Origin: Galbibacter kalidii
GTDB taxonomy: Bacteria; Bacteroidota; Bacteroidia; Flavobacteriales; Flavobacteriaceae
DNA: 64,000 nt
Assembly (NCBI RefSeq): GCF_026241135.1
Contig: NZ_JAPFGA010000017.1
Coordinates: 49,519-113,518, forward strand
Direction: 5' to 3'
Of this stretch, positions 43,606 to 51,937 are shown in pieces; position 1 is the stretch's first letter, and each line of letters begins with the position of its first letter. The position numbers were made by a program, and so were the translations under genes. Below the pieces are notes generated by a model that was not told the origin of the DNA, made no database searches, and saw only the letters and a list, made by a program, of their open reading frames with translations.

Positions 43606-46524
43606 ATGATAGTAAGAAAAAATGTTCTTGTTGTTGTTTTTCTTTTGGGACTTGTAAAATCATTCAGTCAGCAGGTTGATCCACTGCTTACCAACGATTA
43701 TCAGCAGCAAAAAGAATGGGTAGATAGTATCTATGACGCATTAACGCTTAAAGAAAAAATAGGTCAATTGTTTATGATCAGAGCCTTTTCCGGAGAAGGG
43801 AAAGCTCATATCAATGAGGTGAAAAAGTTAGTTTCCGAACATCAGGTGGGCGGGGTAATTTTTTCTCTTGGAGACCCAGAGCGTCATGCAAAACTAAGCA
43901 ACGAGTTACAGGAACTGTCTAAAGTAAAGATGATGATGGCCATGGATGCCGAATGGGGCTTGTCTATGCGTTTGGATTCTACCTTTGCATTTCCATACAA
44001 CATGGCGTTAGGAGCTATGAGAGATAACGAGCTTATTGAAAGGGTAGGAAAACATATTGGCGAACATTGTAAGCGTTTGGGGATGCATATCAATTTTGCT
44101 CCCGATGTGGATATCAATACCAATCCGAATAACCCTATCATCGGAAATCGGTCTTTTGGGGAAAACAAAGACAAGGTTGCTGAAAAAGCGATGGCATTTA
44201 TGAAAGGAATGCAATCTGCAGGGGTTTTGGCCAATGCAAAGCATTTTCCGGGACATGGCGACACCGAACAGGATTCTCACAAAACTCTTCCCACGGTCAG
44301 TTTTTCAAAAGAACGTATCGACAGTATCGAACTGGATCCGTATAAAAAATTGATTCCTCAAGGGCTGGCCAGTGTTATGGTGGCACATTTGAATGTGCCG
44401 AGTTTGGAAAGCAGAACCTCTTATCCTTCCTCTTTATCAGATAGGATTGTGACAGGACTTCTCAAAGAAAAATTAGGTTTCAAGGGATTGATCTTTACTG
44501 ATGCCTTAGAGATGAAGGGAGTTTCCAACTATTCGGATTCTAAGTATGTGGATTTAGCCGCCTTTTTAGCCGGAAGTGATGTTTTATTGATTTCAGCAGA
44601 TGTCTCTGCCGGGATAGAAAAACTGGAAGAGGCGTATAACGAAGGAGTTATTACAGAAGAACGTCTGTCACATTCTGTTAAAAAAATATTGAAAGCTAAA
44701 TATAAGGTTGGACTTCAAAATTACAAACCGATAGTATTGGATTCGTTGTATGAAGATCTGAACAGACCGGAAGATACTATTTTGTATGAAGAGGTCATGG
44801 AAAATGCAATTACGGTTGCTCAAAACAACGATCAACTGATTCCGATTCGTAACCTTGAAGAAAAGAAGATTGCCTATGTGGGCTTTGGAGATGGAAATGG
44901 ATCTACATTCATCGAGACTTTACAAAAATATACTAAGGTCGATCATATTCAAGCTAATAGTTTAGACGGACTGGTAAAGCGACTGGAACCCTACAACCTG
45001 GTCATTATGGGGCATCACCGTTCAACAGAAACCCCGTGGAAAGCAGCAGACTTCACCGATCAAGAAAAGGTTTGGATTTATGAGATTGCCCGATTGAAAA
45101 AGGTGATTTTAGACGCTTTTGTCAAGCCTTATGCCTTGTTGGATTTGCAAACGGTTGAAAATATTGAATCTATTGTAGTTAGTTATCAAAATGATCCCAT
45201 TGCGCAGGAAAAATCAGCCGAACTATTGTTTGGTGCAATCCAGGGAAAAGGGAGCTTACCGGTTATGGCCAACAAAATGTTACCTGAAAATCGGGGTTTT
45301 CTCACTAATTCCTTGTCGCGATTGGGTTATAGTATTCCTGAACGTGTGGGAATGGATTCCGAAGCACTGAAAAAAGTAGATTCTGTGATGAAGCAAGCAA
45401 TTGGTTCCGGAGTGACTCCTGGCGGACAAATACTCATTGCCAGAAAAGGGAAAGTGGTGTATAACAAGAATTTTGGAAAACATATCTACGGCCCCTCAAA
45501 AAAGGTAGAAAGCACCGATTTATACGACTTGGCATCATTGACCAAGATCACAGCTACCTTGCCGGTCATTATGCAATTGACGGAAAAAGGAGAGATCAAC
45601 TTTAATACGACCTTAGGAGACTTATTGCCAGAACTCAGAGACAGCAATAAAAACGACCTGAAGCTTGTGGCGGTACTCTCTCATTATGCGCGATTGAAGC
45701 CTTGGATACCTTTTTATATAAGTACCTTGGGTGAAAACTCAAAGCGGCCATTGGATAAATACTACAGAAAAGAACCCAAGAGAGGTTTTAAAACCAAGGT
45801 GGCCGATCATTTATATATAAGAAATGATTACAAAGATTCCATATTTGGTCGGATCAAAGAGAGTGGGTTACTGTCTAGGCGTAGATATAGATATAGTGAC
45901 TTGCCTTTTTACATGCTCAAGGATTATGTCGAAGATTATTATAAGAAACCTTTGGATCAGGTTACCCAAGAGCGTTTTTATAAATCCTTGGGGATGAATT
46001 ACACTACCTACAATCCCTTGGATAAATTCAAGAAAGGAGAGATTGTTCCTTCTGAAGTTGACAATTATTTCAGGCATCAAACTATTCAAGGTTATGTACA
46101 CGACATGGGAGCTGCTATGTTGGGAGGAGTTAGTGGTCATGCCGGATTGTTTAGTAATGCCAATGATTTGGCGAAGATCATGCAAATGTATTTGCAAAAA
46201 GGATATTATGGCGGCAAGCGTTATTTTACATCACAGACCTTGGATAAGTTCAATACCTGCTATTATTGCAACGAGGATAATAGAAGGGGAATCGGTTTTG
46301 ACAAACCCCAACTGGGTACGGTAGGTCCCACATGTGGTTGTGTGTCCATGACGAGTTTTGGGCATAGCGGTTTTACAGGCACTTACGCCTGGATCGACCC
46401 TGAAGTAGACCTAGTTTATATTTTTCTGTCCAATAGAACCTATCCAACGATGGACAATAGAAAGCTTATTACTGAAGAAACGCGGACAGTTATTCAACAG
46501 TTTATTTATGATGCCATAGAATAA
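43606..46524 (+). CDS. GH3 beta-N-acetylhexosaminidase fused to a serine hydrolase
   Basis: A 972-residue exported fusion. The signal peptide ends near SFSQ. Residues ~35-380 are a NagZ-like GH3 domain with KHFPGHGDT at 212-220; ~400-570 fits the GH3 C-terminal domain. Residues ~590-972 are a class C beta-lactamase/AmpH-like domain: SLTK at 644-647, a Y-x-D motif in YSDLPFY and HSG at 920-922. The two activities would cut GlcNAc-MurNAc linkages and D-amino-acid peptide or ester bonds in periplasmic peptidoglycan turnover. Individual substrates are inferred. Confidence 0.9.
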   Translation: MIVRKNVLVVVFLLGLVKSFSQQVDPLLTNDYQQQKEWVDSIYDALTLKEKIGQLFMIRAFSGEGKAHINEVKKLVSEHQVGGVIFSLGDPERHAKLSNELQELSKVKMMMAMDAEWGLSMRLDSTFAFPYNMALGAMRDNELIERVGKHIGEHCKRLGMHINFAPDVDINTNPNNPIIGNRSFGENKDKVAEKAMAFMKGMQSAGVLANAKHFPGHGDTEQDSHKTLPTVSFSKERIDSIELDPYKKLIPQGLASVMVAHLNVPSLESRTSYPSSLSDRIVTGLLKEKLGFKGLIFTDALEMKGVSNYSDSKYVDLAAFLAGSDVLLISADVSAGIEKLEEAYNEGVITEERLSHSVKKILKAKYKVGLQNYKPIVLDSLYEDLNRPEDTILYEEVMENAITVAQNNDQLIPIRNLEEKKIAYVGFGDGNGSTFIETLQKYTKVDHIQANSLDGLVKRLEPYNLVIMGHHRSTETPWKAADFTDQEKVWIYEIARLKKVILDAFVKPYALLDLQTVENIESIVVSYQNDPIAQEKSAELLFGAIQGKGSLPVMANKMLPENRGFLTNSLSRLGYSIPERVGMDSEALKKVDSVMKQAIGSGVTPGGQILIARKGKVVYNKNFGKHIYGPSKKVESTDLYDLASLTKITATLPVIMQLTEKGEINFNTTLGDLLPELRDSNKNDLKLVAVLSHYARLKPWIPFYISTLGENSKRPLDKYYRKEPKRGFKTKVADHLYIRNDYKDSIFGRIKESGLLSRRRYRYSDLPFYMLKDYVEDYYKKPLDQVTQERFYKSLGMNYTTYNPLDKFKKGEIVPSEVDNYFRHQTIQGYVHDMGAAMLGGVSGHAGLFSNANDLAKIMQMYLQKGYYGGKRYFTSQTLDKFNTCYYCNEDNRRGIGFDKPQLGTVGPTCGCVSMTSFGHSGFTGTYAWIDPEVDLVYIFLSNRTYPTMDNRKLITEETRTVIQQFIYDAIE

Positions 46525-46605
46525 ATAATTTTGCCTTTTTGTAAACAACCGTAAAAAACCACGACAGAATCTTTAGTAACTTTGATTGAGTAAACATAAA
46601 AAGAT

Positions 46606-47736
46606 ATGCGAATAGGGATAGTATGTTACCCTACTTTTGGAGGAAGTGGTGTGGTAGCAACCGAACTGGGAATGGCCTTGGCCAACAAAGGTCATGAAAT
46701 TCATTTTATTACCTACAGACAACCGGTTCGGTTAGCACTGTTGAGCGGTAAGATTCATTTTCACGAAGTAAATGTCCCTGAATACCCTTTGTTTCATTAT
46801 CAGCCTTATGAATTGGCATTATCGAGCAAATTGGTCGATATGGTAAAGCTTCATGAGATTGAGGTTCTGCATGTACATTATGCCATTCCGCATGCATATG
46901 CAGGGTATATGGCAAAAAAAATGCTGAAGACACAAGGGATTAGTATCCCGATGGTGACTACTTTACACGGTACTGATATTACCTTGGTGGGAAATCATCC
47001 GTTCTATAAACCGGCGGTGACTTTCAGTATTAATAAGTCTGATGTGGTAACTTCCGTTTCAGAAAGTTTGAAAGAGGATACACTTCGCTTGTTTGATATT
47101 AAAAAGAAGATACATGTGATTCCCAATTTCATAGATGCCTCAAAATACGACCGCACTTATACCGATTGTCAACGTGGTATGATGGCAAATGAAAACGAAC
47201 GTATTATAACACACGTGAGTAATTTCAGAAAAGTAAAACGTATTCCGGATGTTATTAAAATTTTTAACGGCATACAAAAGGAAATGCCTGCCAAGCTGAT
47301 TATGGTTGGGGAAGGACCAGAGCGGGAAGCTGCCGAAAACTTATGTGACAGTTTGGGAATTGGCGAAAAGGTTGTTTTTCTAGGGAATAGCAATGAAGTG
47401 GATAAGATTCTTAGTTTTTCAGATTTATTCTTATTGCCTTCAACGATAGAAAGTTTTGGATTGGCGGCCCTGGAAGCCATGATCAATGGTGTTCCGGTAA
47501 TATCGAGTAATTCCGGGGGAATTCCTGAAGTAAACAAAAATGGATATAGCGGATTTTTAAGTGATGTGGGGAATGTAGAAGAAATGACCGAAAACGCCAT
47601 TAAAATCTTAAAGGACAAAACCATCCTCGATCAGTATAAAAAACAAGCAAAAGAACAAGCAATAAAATTCGACATCAACAACATTGTCCCTATCTACGAA
47701 GAAATCTATGAAAAGGCTTATGCTAAGGCGTATTGA
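46606..47736 (+). CDS. bshA: N-acetyl-alpha-D-glucosaminyl L-malate synthase
   Basis: A 376-residue GT4 glycosyltransferase. The start MRIGIVCYPTFGGSGVVATE and the VLHVHYAIPHAYAGYMAKKM, TTLHGTDITLVG and ESFGLAALEAMINGVPVIS blocks match BshA. It joins GlcNAc from UDP-GlcNAc to L-malate, the first step of bacillithiol synthesis. bshB and bshC are not in the window. TAACTTTG at 46577-46584 is a candidate -7 box. Confidence 0.93.
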   Translation: MRIGIVCYPTFGGSGVVATELGMALANKGHEIHFITYRQPVRLALLSGKIHFHEVNVPEYPLFHYQPYELALSSKLVDMVKLHEIEVLHVHYAIPHAYAGYMAKKMLKTQGISIPMVTTLHGTDITLVGNHPFYKPAVTFSINKSDVVTSVSESLKEDTLRLFDIKKKIHVIPNFIDASKYDRTYTDCQRGMMANENERIITHVSNFRKVKRIPDVIKIFNGIQKEMPAKLIMVGEGPEREAAENLCDSLGIGEKVVFLGNSNEVDKILSFSDLFLLPSTIESFGLAALEAMINGVPVISSNSGGIPEVNKNGYSGFLSDVGNVEEMTENAIKILKDKTILDQYKKQAKEQAIKFDINNIVPIYEEIYEKAYAKAY

Positions 47737-48130
47737 TGAAGTACGAAGTTTGAAATACGAAATACGAAGGTTGGAAGTATAATTAATCAATTGTCCCCTT
47801 GAGGGGACCTTAAGGGTGTAAAATTCCGAACTCTTGGTTTTGTCATGACCTATCTTAATTTCCCCATGCGCTGGTTGGCTCCATCGCTAAAAACATCCAC
47901 CGGATGTTTTTTTAACGCTCGGCCCTCCTTGAGGACAAACAGAGTAGCAAAATATATTTTACTGTGAAGTTTGCTAGCGTAGCTCATTAGGGGTGTTTTC
48001 ACGATATGTTATGTCAACCCTATTCAGAGTTGTACTCTCCCCCTTAGGGGGAGCTGGAGGGGGACATTGGAATTTGGTACTGGAACTTGGTGCTTGTTTT
48101 TTGGGATTTCTTCCCGACTCACATCATATT
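47737..48130. repeat. Composite intergenic element, third copy (about 300 bp), gene-free
   Basis: No gene is visible. Reading inverted, the order is AAGCACCAAGTTCC, then CCCCCTCCAGC with a CCCCCTAAGGGGG hairpin (48037-48066), then CTGAATAGGGTTGACAT (48014-48030), which is the order seen at 7306 and 28211 but with a longer tail. A second CCCCTTGAGGGG lies at 47796-47807. ACATCC/GGATGT arms at about 47895-47910 make another hairpin. A CTTC-type run (47736-47780) opens the stretch. Confidence 0.55.
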
Positions 48131-48136
48131 ATCATG

Positions 48137-48144
48137 TATATTTG
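48137..48144 (+). promoter_or_regulatory. -7 element of purC
   Basis: TATATTTG matches TAnnTTTG and lies 29 bases before the ATG of purC. The expected TTG is not evident at the -33 distance. Confidence 0.55.
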
Positions 48145-48173
48145 TGGCAGTAAAATACAATGATAAAATACCT

Positions 48174-49124
48174 ATGGGCAATACGATTACAGACACCAAT
48201 TTTGATTTTCCCGGACAAAAAAGTGTGTATAAAGGGAAAGTACGTGAAGTTTATAATATCAACAATGACATACTGGTTATGATAGCCACAGACAGGCTTT
48301 CAGCTTTTGATGTCATTATGCCCAAAGGAATTCCGTTTAAAGGACAAATTCTAAATGAGATCGCGACCAAAATGATGGAAGCAACTCAAGATATAGTTCC
48401 CAATTGGTTGGTAGCAACCCCCGATCCCAACGTGGCTGTAGGACATTTATGCGAACCTTTCAAAGTGGAAATGGTGATCAGGGGATATATGTCCGGTCAT
48501 GCAGCTCGCGAATACAAAGCAGGAAAGCGCTTGTTGTGTGGTGTGCCTATGCCGGAAGGGATGAAAGAGAATGACAAATTTCCTGAACCTATCATCACGC
48601 CATCGACCAAGGCAGACCAAGGCGATCACGATGAAGATATTTCCCGTGAGGATATTTTAAAAAAGAATATAGTTACTGAAGAAGATTATCTGGTTCTTGA
48701 AAAATATACTAGGGCTCTTTTTCAACGCGGAACAGAGATTGCTGAAGCACGCGGACTTATTCTGGTAGATACTAAATATGAATTCGGAAAGACCAAAGAC
48801 GGTAAGATCGTTTTGATCGATGAGATCCATACGCCGGATTCTTCGCGATATTTTTATGCTGAAGGCTATGAAGAACGTCAACAAAAAAGAGAACCCCAAA
48901 AACAACTTTCAAAGGAATTTGTACGCCAATGGCTCATTAGTAATGGTTTTCAAGGAAAAGAAGGGCAACAAATCCCCGAAATGACTGATGATTATATCAA
49001 TACCGTTTCAAAAAGATACATCGAGTTGTATGAAAACATTACCGGAGAAAAATTTGTCAAGGCTGATGTTTCAAACATTCAACAACGCATTGAAAATAAT
49101 GTACTGACTTTCTTAAAGGGGTAA
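48174..49124 (+). CDS. purC: Phosphoribosylaminoimidazole-succinocarboxamide synthase
   Basis: 316 residues, start ATG 48174 ([14 protein letters not shown]) because the -7 box lies inside the longer frame. [59 protein letters not shown] and [20 protein letters not shown] are SAICAR synthetase blocks. It condenses CAIR with aspartate in purine synthesis using ATP. The length is that of the longer (yeast-like) PurC group. Single gene. Confidence 0.95.
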   Translation: MGNTITDTNFDFPGQKSVYKGKVREVYNINNDILVMIATDRLSAFDVIMPKGIPFKGQILNEIATKMMEATQDIVPNWLVATPDPNVAVGHLCEPFKVEMVIRGYMSGHAAREYKAGKRLLCGVPMPEGMKENDKFPEPIITPSTKADQGDHDEDISREDILKKNIVTEEDYLVLEKYTRALFQRGTEIAEARGLILVDTKYEFGKTKDGKIVLIDEIHTPDSSRYFYAEGYEERQQKREPQKQLSKEFVRQWLISNGFQGKEGQQIPEMTDDYINTVSKRYIELYENITGEKFVKADVSNIQQRIENNVLTFLKG

Positions 49125-49127
49125 AGC

Positions 49128-49298
49128 TATCTGAACTCATTTAAACTTTTTTGATTGAAGCGAAAAATAGGGATTTTTGCCCCAGATGAAGGCTTTTTTG
49201 CGCTGCATAGCCTTAGCTATGGAGCAAAAAAAAGACAAAATATGGGGTAAAAAGGTCATTTTGTAGCCAATTAGAGAAAGTTTAAATGAGTTCTATCT
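49128..49298. repeat. Structured element C, copy 1 (possible RNA or MITE)
   Basis: Outer arms GAACTCATTTAAACTTT (49133-49149) and AAAGTTTAAATGAGTTC (49277-49293) pair perfectly, with TATCT immediately outside on both sides, like a 5-bp target duplication. Inside the arms are TTGATTGAAGCGAAAA and TAGCCAATTA; a second stem TTTTTGCCCCA/TGGGGTAAAAA and a third hairpin CATAGC-CTTA-GCTATG. A second copy at 62800-62938 keeps the pairing with different bases. Confidence 0.8.
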
Positions 49299-49355
49299 CT
49301 GTTGTCCATTTCACCTATCCTTATAGGTAATTTAACCCTCCTGAAACGTTACCGG

Positions 49356-49597
49356 ACGTATCTACCGAGGCTAAGAACCTATCTTGAGCATTATTAAACG
49401 TATCTGTTGGGGTTCGGGACGTCTCCCGATACGTTGCTGGACGTATCTGATGGGGTAAATAACGTATCCCGATAGCTATTAGACGTATAAATATGATTAA
49501 ATAACGTACCTGGATACGTTACGGGACGTATCCGACATGGTTATGAACCTATCCAGATACGTTATCGGACGTATCCATAGCTAGTGTGAACCTGCCT
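49356..49597. repeat. Phased array of ACGTATC motifs at 21-22 bp
   Basis: Twelve occurrences of ACGTATC or a close variant begin at 49356, 377, 398, 419, 441, 462, 483, 504, 526, 547, 569 and 590. Spacing is 21 or 22 bases, i.e. two helical turns. Several units also carry GATACGT 12-14 bases before ACGTATC, making local dyads. The array lies in the gene-free stretch 49125-49847. Confidence 0.85.
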
Positions 49598-49652
49598 TTG
49601 TCGGTCTCCGGCTCCGCCAGTTGGCGGATCTAGCGATGGCTCGCAGACAGGC
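49591..49652. repeat. Palindrome nested inside a palindrome
   Basis: CCTGCCTTTGTCGGT (49591-49605) and AGACAGGC (49645-49652) are the two halves of the small repeat seen intact at 53952-53975. Here they are separated by 39 bases that contain TCCGCCAGTTGGCGGA (49612-49627). Confidence 0.75.
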
Positions 49653-49847
49653 GTCACGCTCGTACTATCAAGATATTATAAGTTTAATGGTAATAATTTG
49701 TTTGAAAAACAATACACTTTTAACCTAATGTGATTTATTTTGCACCTTTATTAAATCATTAACCGTTTTATTATGAAAATCTTATTTTTTGATTATTTTT
49801 ATCGTCAATCAAATAATAGTGATTTAGCTGAAAAACATATATAAAAC

Positions 49848-50108
49848 ATGACAGAGAAACAAAAACACGCTACTGCCTATTGGAAAGAGAACCTGAGATA
49901 TTTGTTGATATGCCTTTCCATTTGGTTTTTGGTTTCCTACGGAGCCGGTATTTTATTCAAAGATGTATTGGACAATATTAAATTTATAGGATTCCCCTTA
50001 GGATTTTGGTTTGCACACCAGGGAGCCATATACGTATTCATTATCCTGGTTTTTGTATATGTTAGGTTGATGAACAAATTGGATAAAAAATATGGCTTTA
50101 ACGAATAG
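49848..50108 (+). CDS. DUF4212 small membrane subunit
   Basis: 86 residues with two membrane helices (LLICLSIWFLVSYGAGILF, GAIYVFIILVFVYVRLM) and the family pattern YWKENLRYL, GFPLGFWFAHQGAI, LDKKYGFNE. DUF4212 proteins regularly precede a sodium:solute symporter of the acetate (ActP/VC_2705) type and are thought to be an accessory subunit, as YjcH is for ActP. The symporter follows 70 bases later. Confidence 0.93.
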   Translation: MTEKQKHATAYWKENLRYLLICLSIWFLVSYGAGILFKDVLDNIKFIGFPLGFWFAHQGAIYVFIILVFVYVRLMNKLDKKYGFNE

Positions 50109-50178
50109 CCCTGATAATAATTACCACAGAAAATAAAGCCCACTTAGTGGAACTAACCAACCAAAATTTAATTAAAAC

Positions 50179-51891
50179 ATGGATGTTCAAATCTGGACCT
50201 ACATACTTGTAGGTATTTCTTTTTCTATATACATTGGAATTGCTATCTGGTCGAAAGCCAGTTCTACAAAAGATTTTTATGTTGCCGGCGGAGGGGTTTC
50301 CCCCTTGGCAAACGGAATGGCTACCGCAGCCGACTGGATGAGTGCTGCTTCTTTCATCTCCATGGCAGGCCTCATTTCCTTTATGGGCTATGACGGAGCC
50401 GTTTATTTAATGGGATGGACCGGTGGCTACGTACTGCTGGCATTACTCCTTGCACCTTATTTAAGAAAATTCGGGAAATTTACCGTACCCGATTTTATCG
50501 GTGACCGTTATTATTCCAGAACGGCCAGGCTCGTTGCGGTTATTTGTGCGCTAATCGTGTCCTTTACATACGTAGCCGGACAAATGAGAGGTGTAGGAGT
50601 CGTATTCTCACGATTTTTGGAAGTCGATGTGAATACAGGAGTGATTATTGGGATGATTATCGTGCTTTTCTATGCAGTTTTGGGAGGAATGAAAGGGATC
50701 ACCTATACACAAGTAGCCCAATATTGCGTACTCATCTTTGCTTTTACCGTACCTGCAATTTTTATTTCGATACAAATGACAGGAAATCCTATTCCGCAGT
50801 TAGGCTTCGGAAGTACTGTAAACGATGGTTCGGGAATGTATCTGTTGGATAAGCTTGACGGACTCCAGAGTGAACTGGGTTTTGATAAATATACCGACGG
50901 AAGCAAATCGATGATAGATGTCTTTGCTATGACACTTGCTCTTATGGTGGGTACGGCAGGTTTACCTCACGTGATCGTAAGGTTTTTTACTGTAAAGCGT
51001 GTAAGGGATGCCCGTAAATCCGCCGGATTGGCTTTGTTGTTTATCGGGATTCTTTATACCATGGCTCCGGCAGTGTCGGTATTTGCAAAAACCAATTTGA
51101 TAGAAACCGTAAGCAACCAACCTTATGAAGATATGCCTCAATGGTTTTCAAACTGGGAACAAACCGGATTGTTGAAGCATGAGGATAAAAATGGCGACGG
51201 ACTTATTCAATATGTAGCCAATAAAGAAGAAAATGAATTGACCATAGACAATGATATTATGGTATTGGCAAACCCCGAAATTGCCCAATTGCCAAACTGG
51301 GTGATTGCCTTGGTGGCAGCGGGAGGATTGGCGGCAGCACTTTCTACGGCTGCAGGTTTGTTACTTGTGATCTCTTCGTCAGTATCACACGATTTAATCA
51401 AAAAGATGATAAAACCTGATATTTCTGATAAAGGGGAGTTATGGATTGCCCGTTTGTCGGCTACGGTTGCTGTGGTAGTAGCAGGGTACTTTGGAATCAA
51501 CCCGCCCGGGTTTGTAGCGGCGGTGGTGGCTTTGGCCTTCGGATTGGCCGCAGCCTCATTCTTTCCTGCGATCATGTTAGGGATATTTTATAAGAAAATG
51601 AATAAAGAAGGTGCCATAACAGGGATGATAGTAGGTTTACTGCTGATGTTATTTTATATGTTGAAATTTAAGTTTGGTATCTTTGATGGAGGTAAAGAAG
51701 CCGTAGCCGGATTGGAATCCAAATGGTGGTTTGGGATTTCTCCTGAAGGCTTTGGTTCTGTAGCTATGGTGGTTAACTTTATCGTGTCACTGGTCGTTAA
51801 TAAATTCACAAAGGAACCGCCTGAAGATGTACAGGAAATTGTTGAACACATCCGTATTCCTAGTGGAGCAGGTGAAGCGAGTGGTCATTAG
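50179..51891 (+). CDS. Sodium:solute symporter, acetate (ActP-like) branch
   Basis: 570 residues with about 13 helices. FYVAGGGVSPLANGMATAAD, WMSAASFISMAGLISFMGYD, GYVLLALLLAPYLRKFGKFT and MVGTAGLPHVIVRFFTVKRV are characteristic of ActP and the VC_2705 subfamily. With DUF4212 upstream and acs downstream (46 bases), sodium-coupled acetate or short-chain acid uptake is the strongest reading. A ~60-residue insertion near 315-375 (EHDKNGDG-like acidic stretch) looks periplasmic. Confidence 0.9.
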   Translation: MDVQIWTYILVGISFSIYIGIAIWSKASSTKDFYVAGGGVSPLANGMATAADWMSAASFISMAGLISFMGYDGAVYLMGWTGGYVLLALLLAPYLRKFGKFTVPDFIGDRYYSRTARLVAVICALIVSFTYVAGQMRGVGVVFSRFLEVDVNTGVIIGMIIVLFYAVLGGMKGITYTQVAQYCVLIFAFTVPAIFISIQMTGNPIPQLGFGSTVNDGSGMYLLDKLDGLQSELGFDKYTDGSKSMIDVFAMTLALMVGTAGLPHVIVRFFTVKRVRDARKSAGLALLFIGILYTMAPAVSVFAKTNLIETVSNQPYEDMPQWFSNWEQTGLLKHEDKNGDGLIQYVANKEENELTIDNDIMVLANPEIAQLPNWVIALVAAGGLAAALSTAAGLLLVISSSVSHDLIKKMIKPDISDKGELWIARLSATVAVVVAGYFGINPPGFVAAVVALAFGLAAASFFPAIMLGIFYKKMNKEGAITGMIVGLLLMLFYMLKFKFGIFDGGKEAVAGLESKWWFGISPEGFGSVAMVVNFIVSLVVNKFTKEPPEDVQEIVEHIRIPSGAGEASGH

Positions 51892-51937
51892 GGTTTATGA
51901 AATAAAAAACAGCACAAATAAAAACTAGTAAATTACA

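Noticed and set aside
49356..49597. CRISPR array or iteron origin
   Set aside because: The 7-base motif is too short and the intervening bases too similar for spacers; no replication gene is nearby to support an origin.
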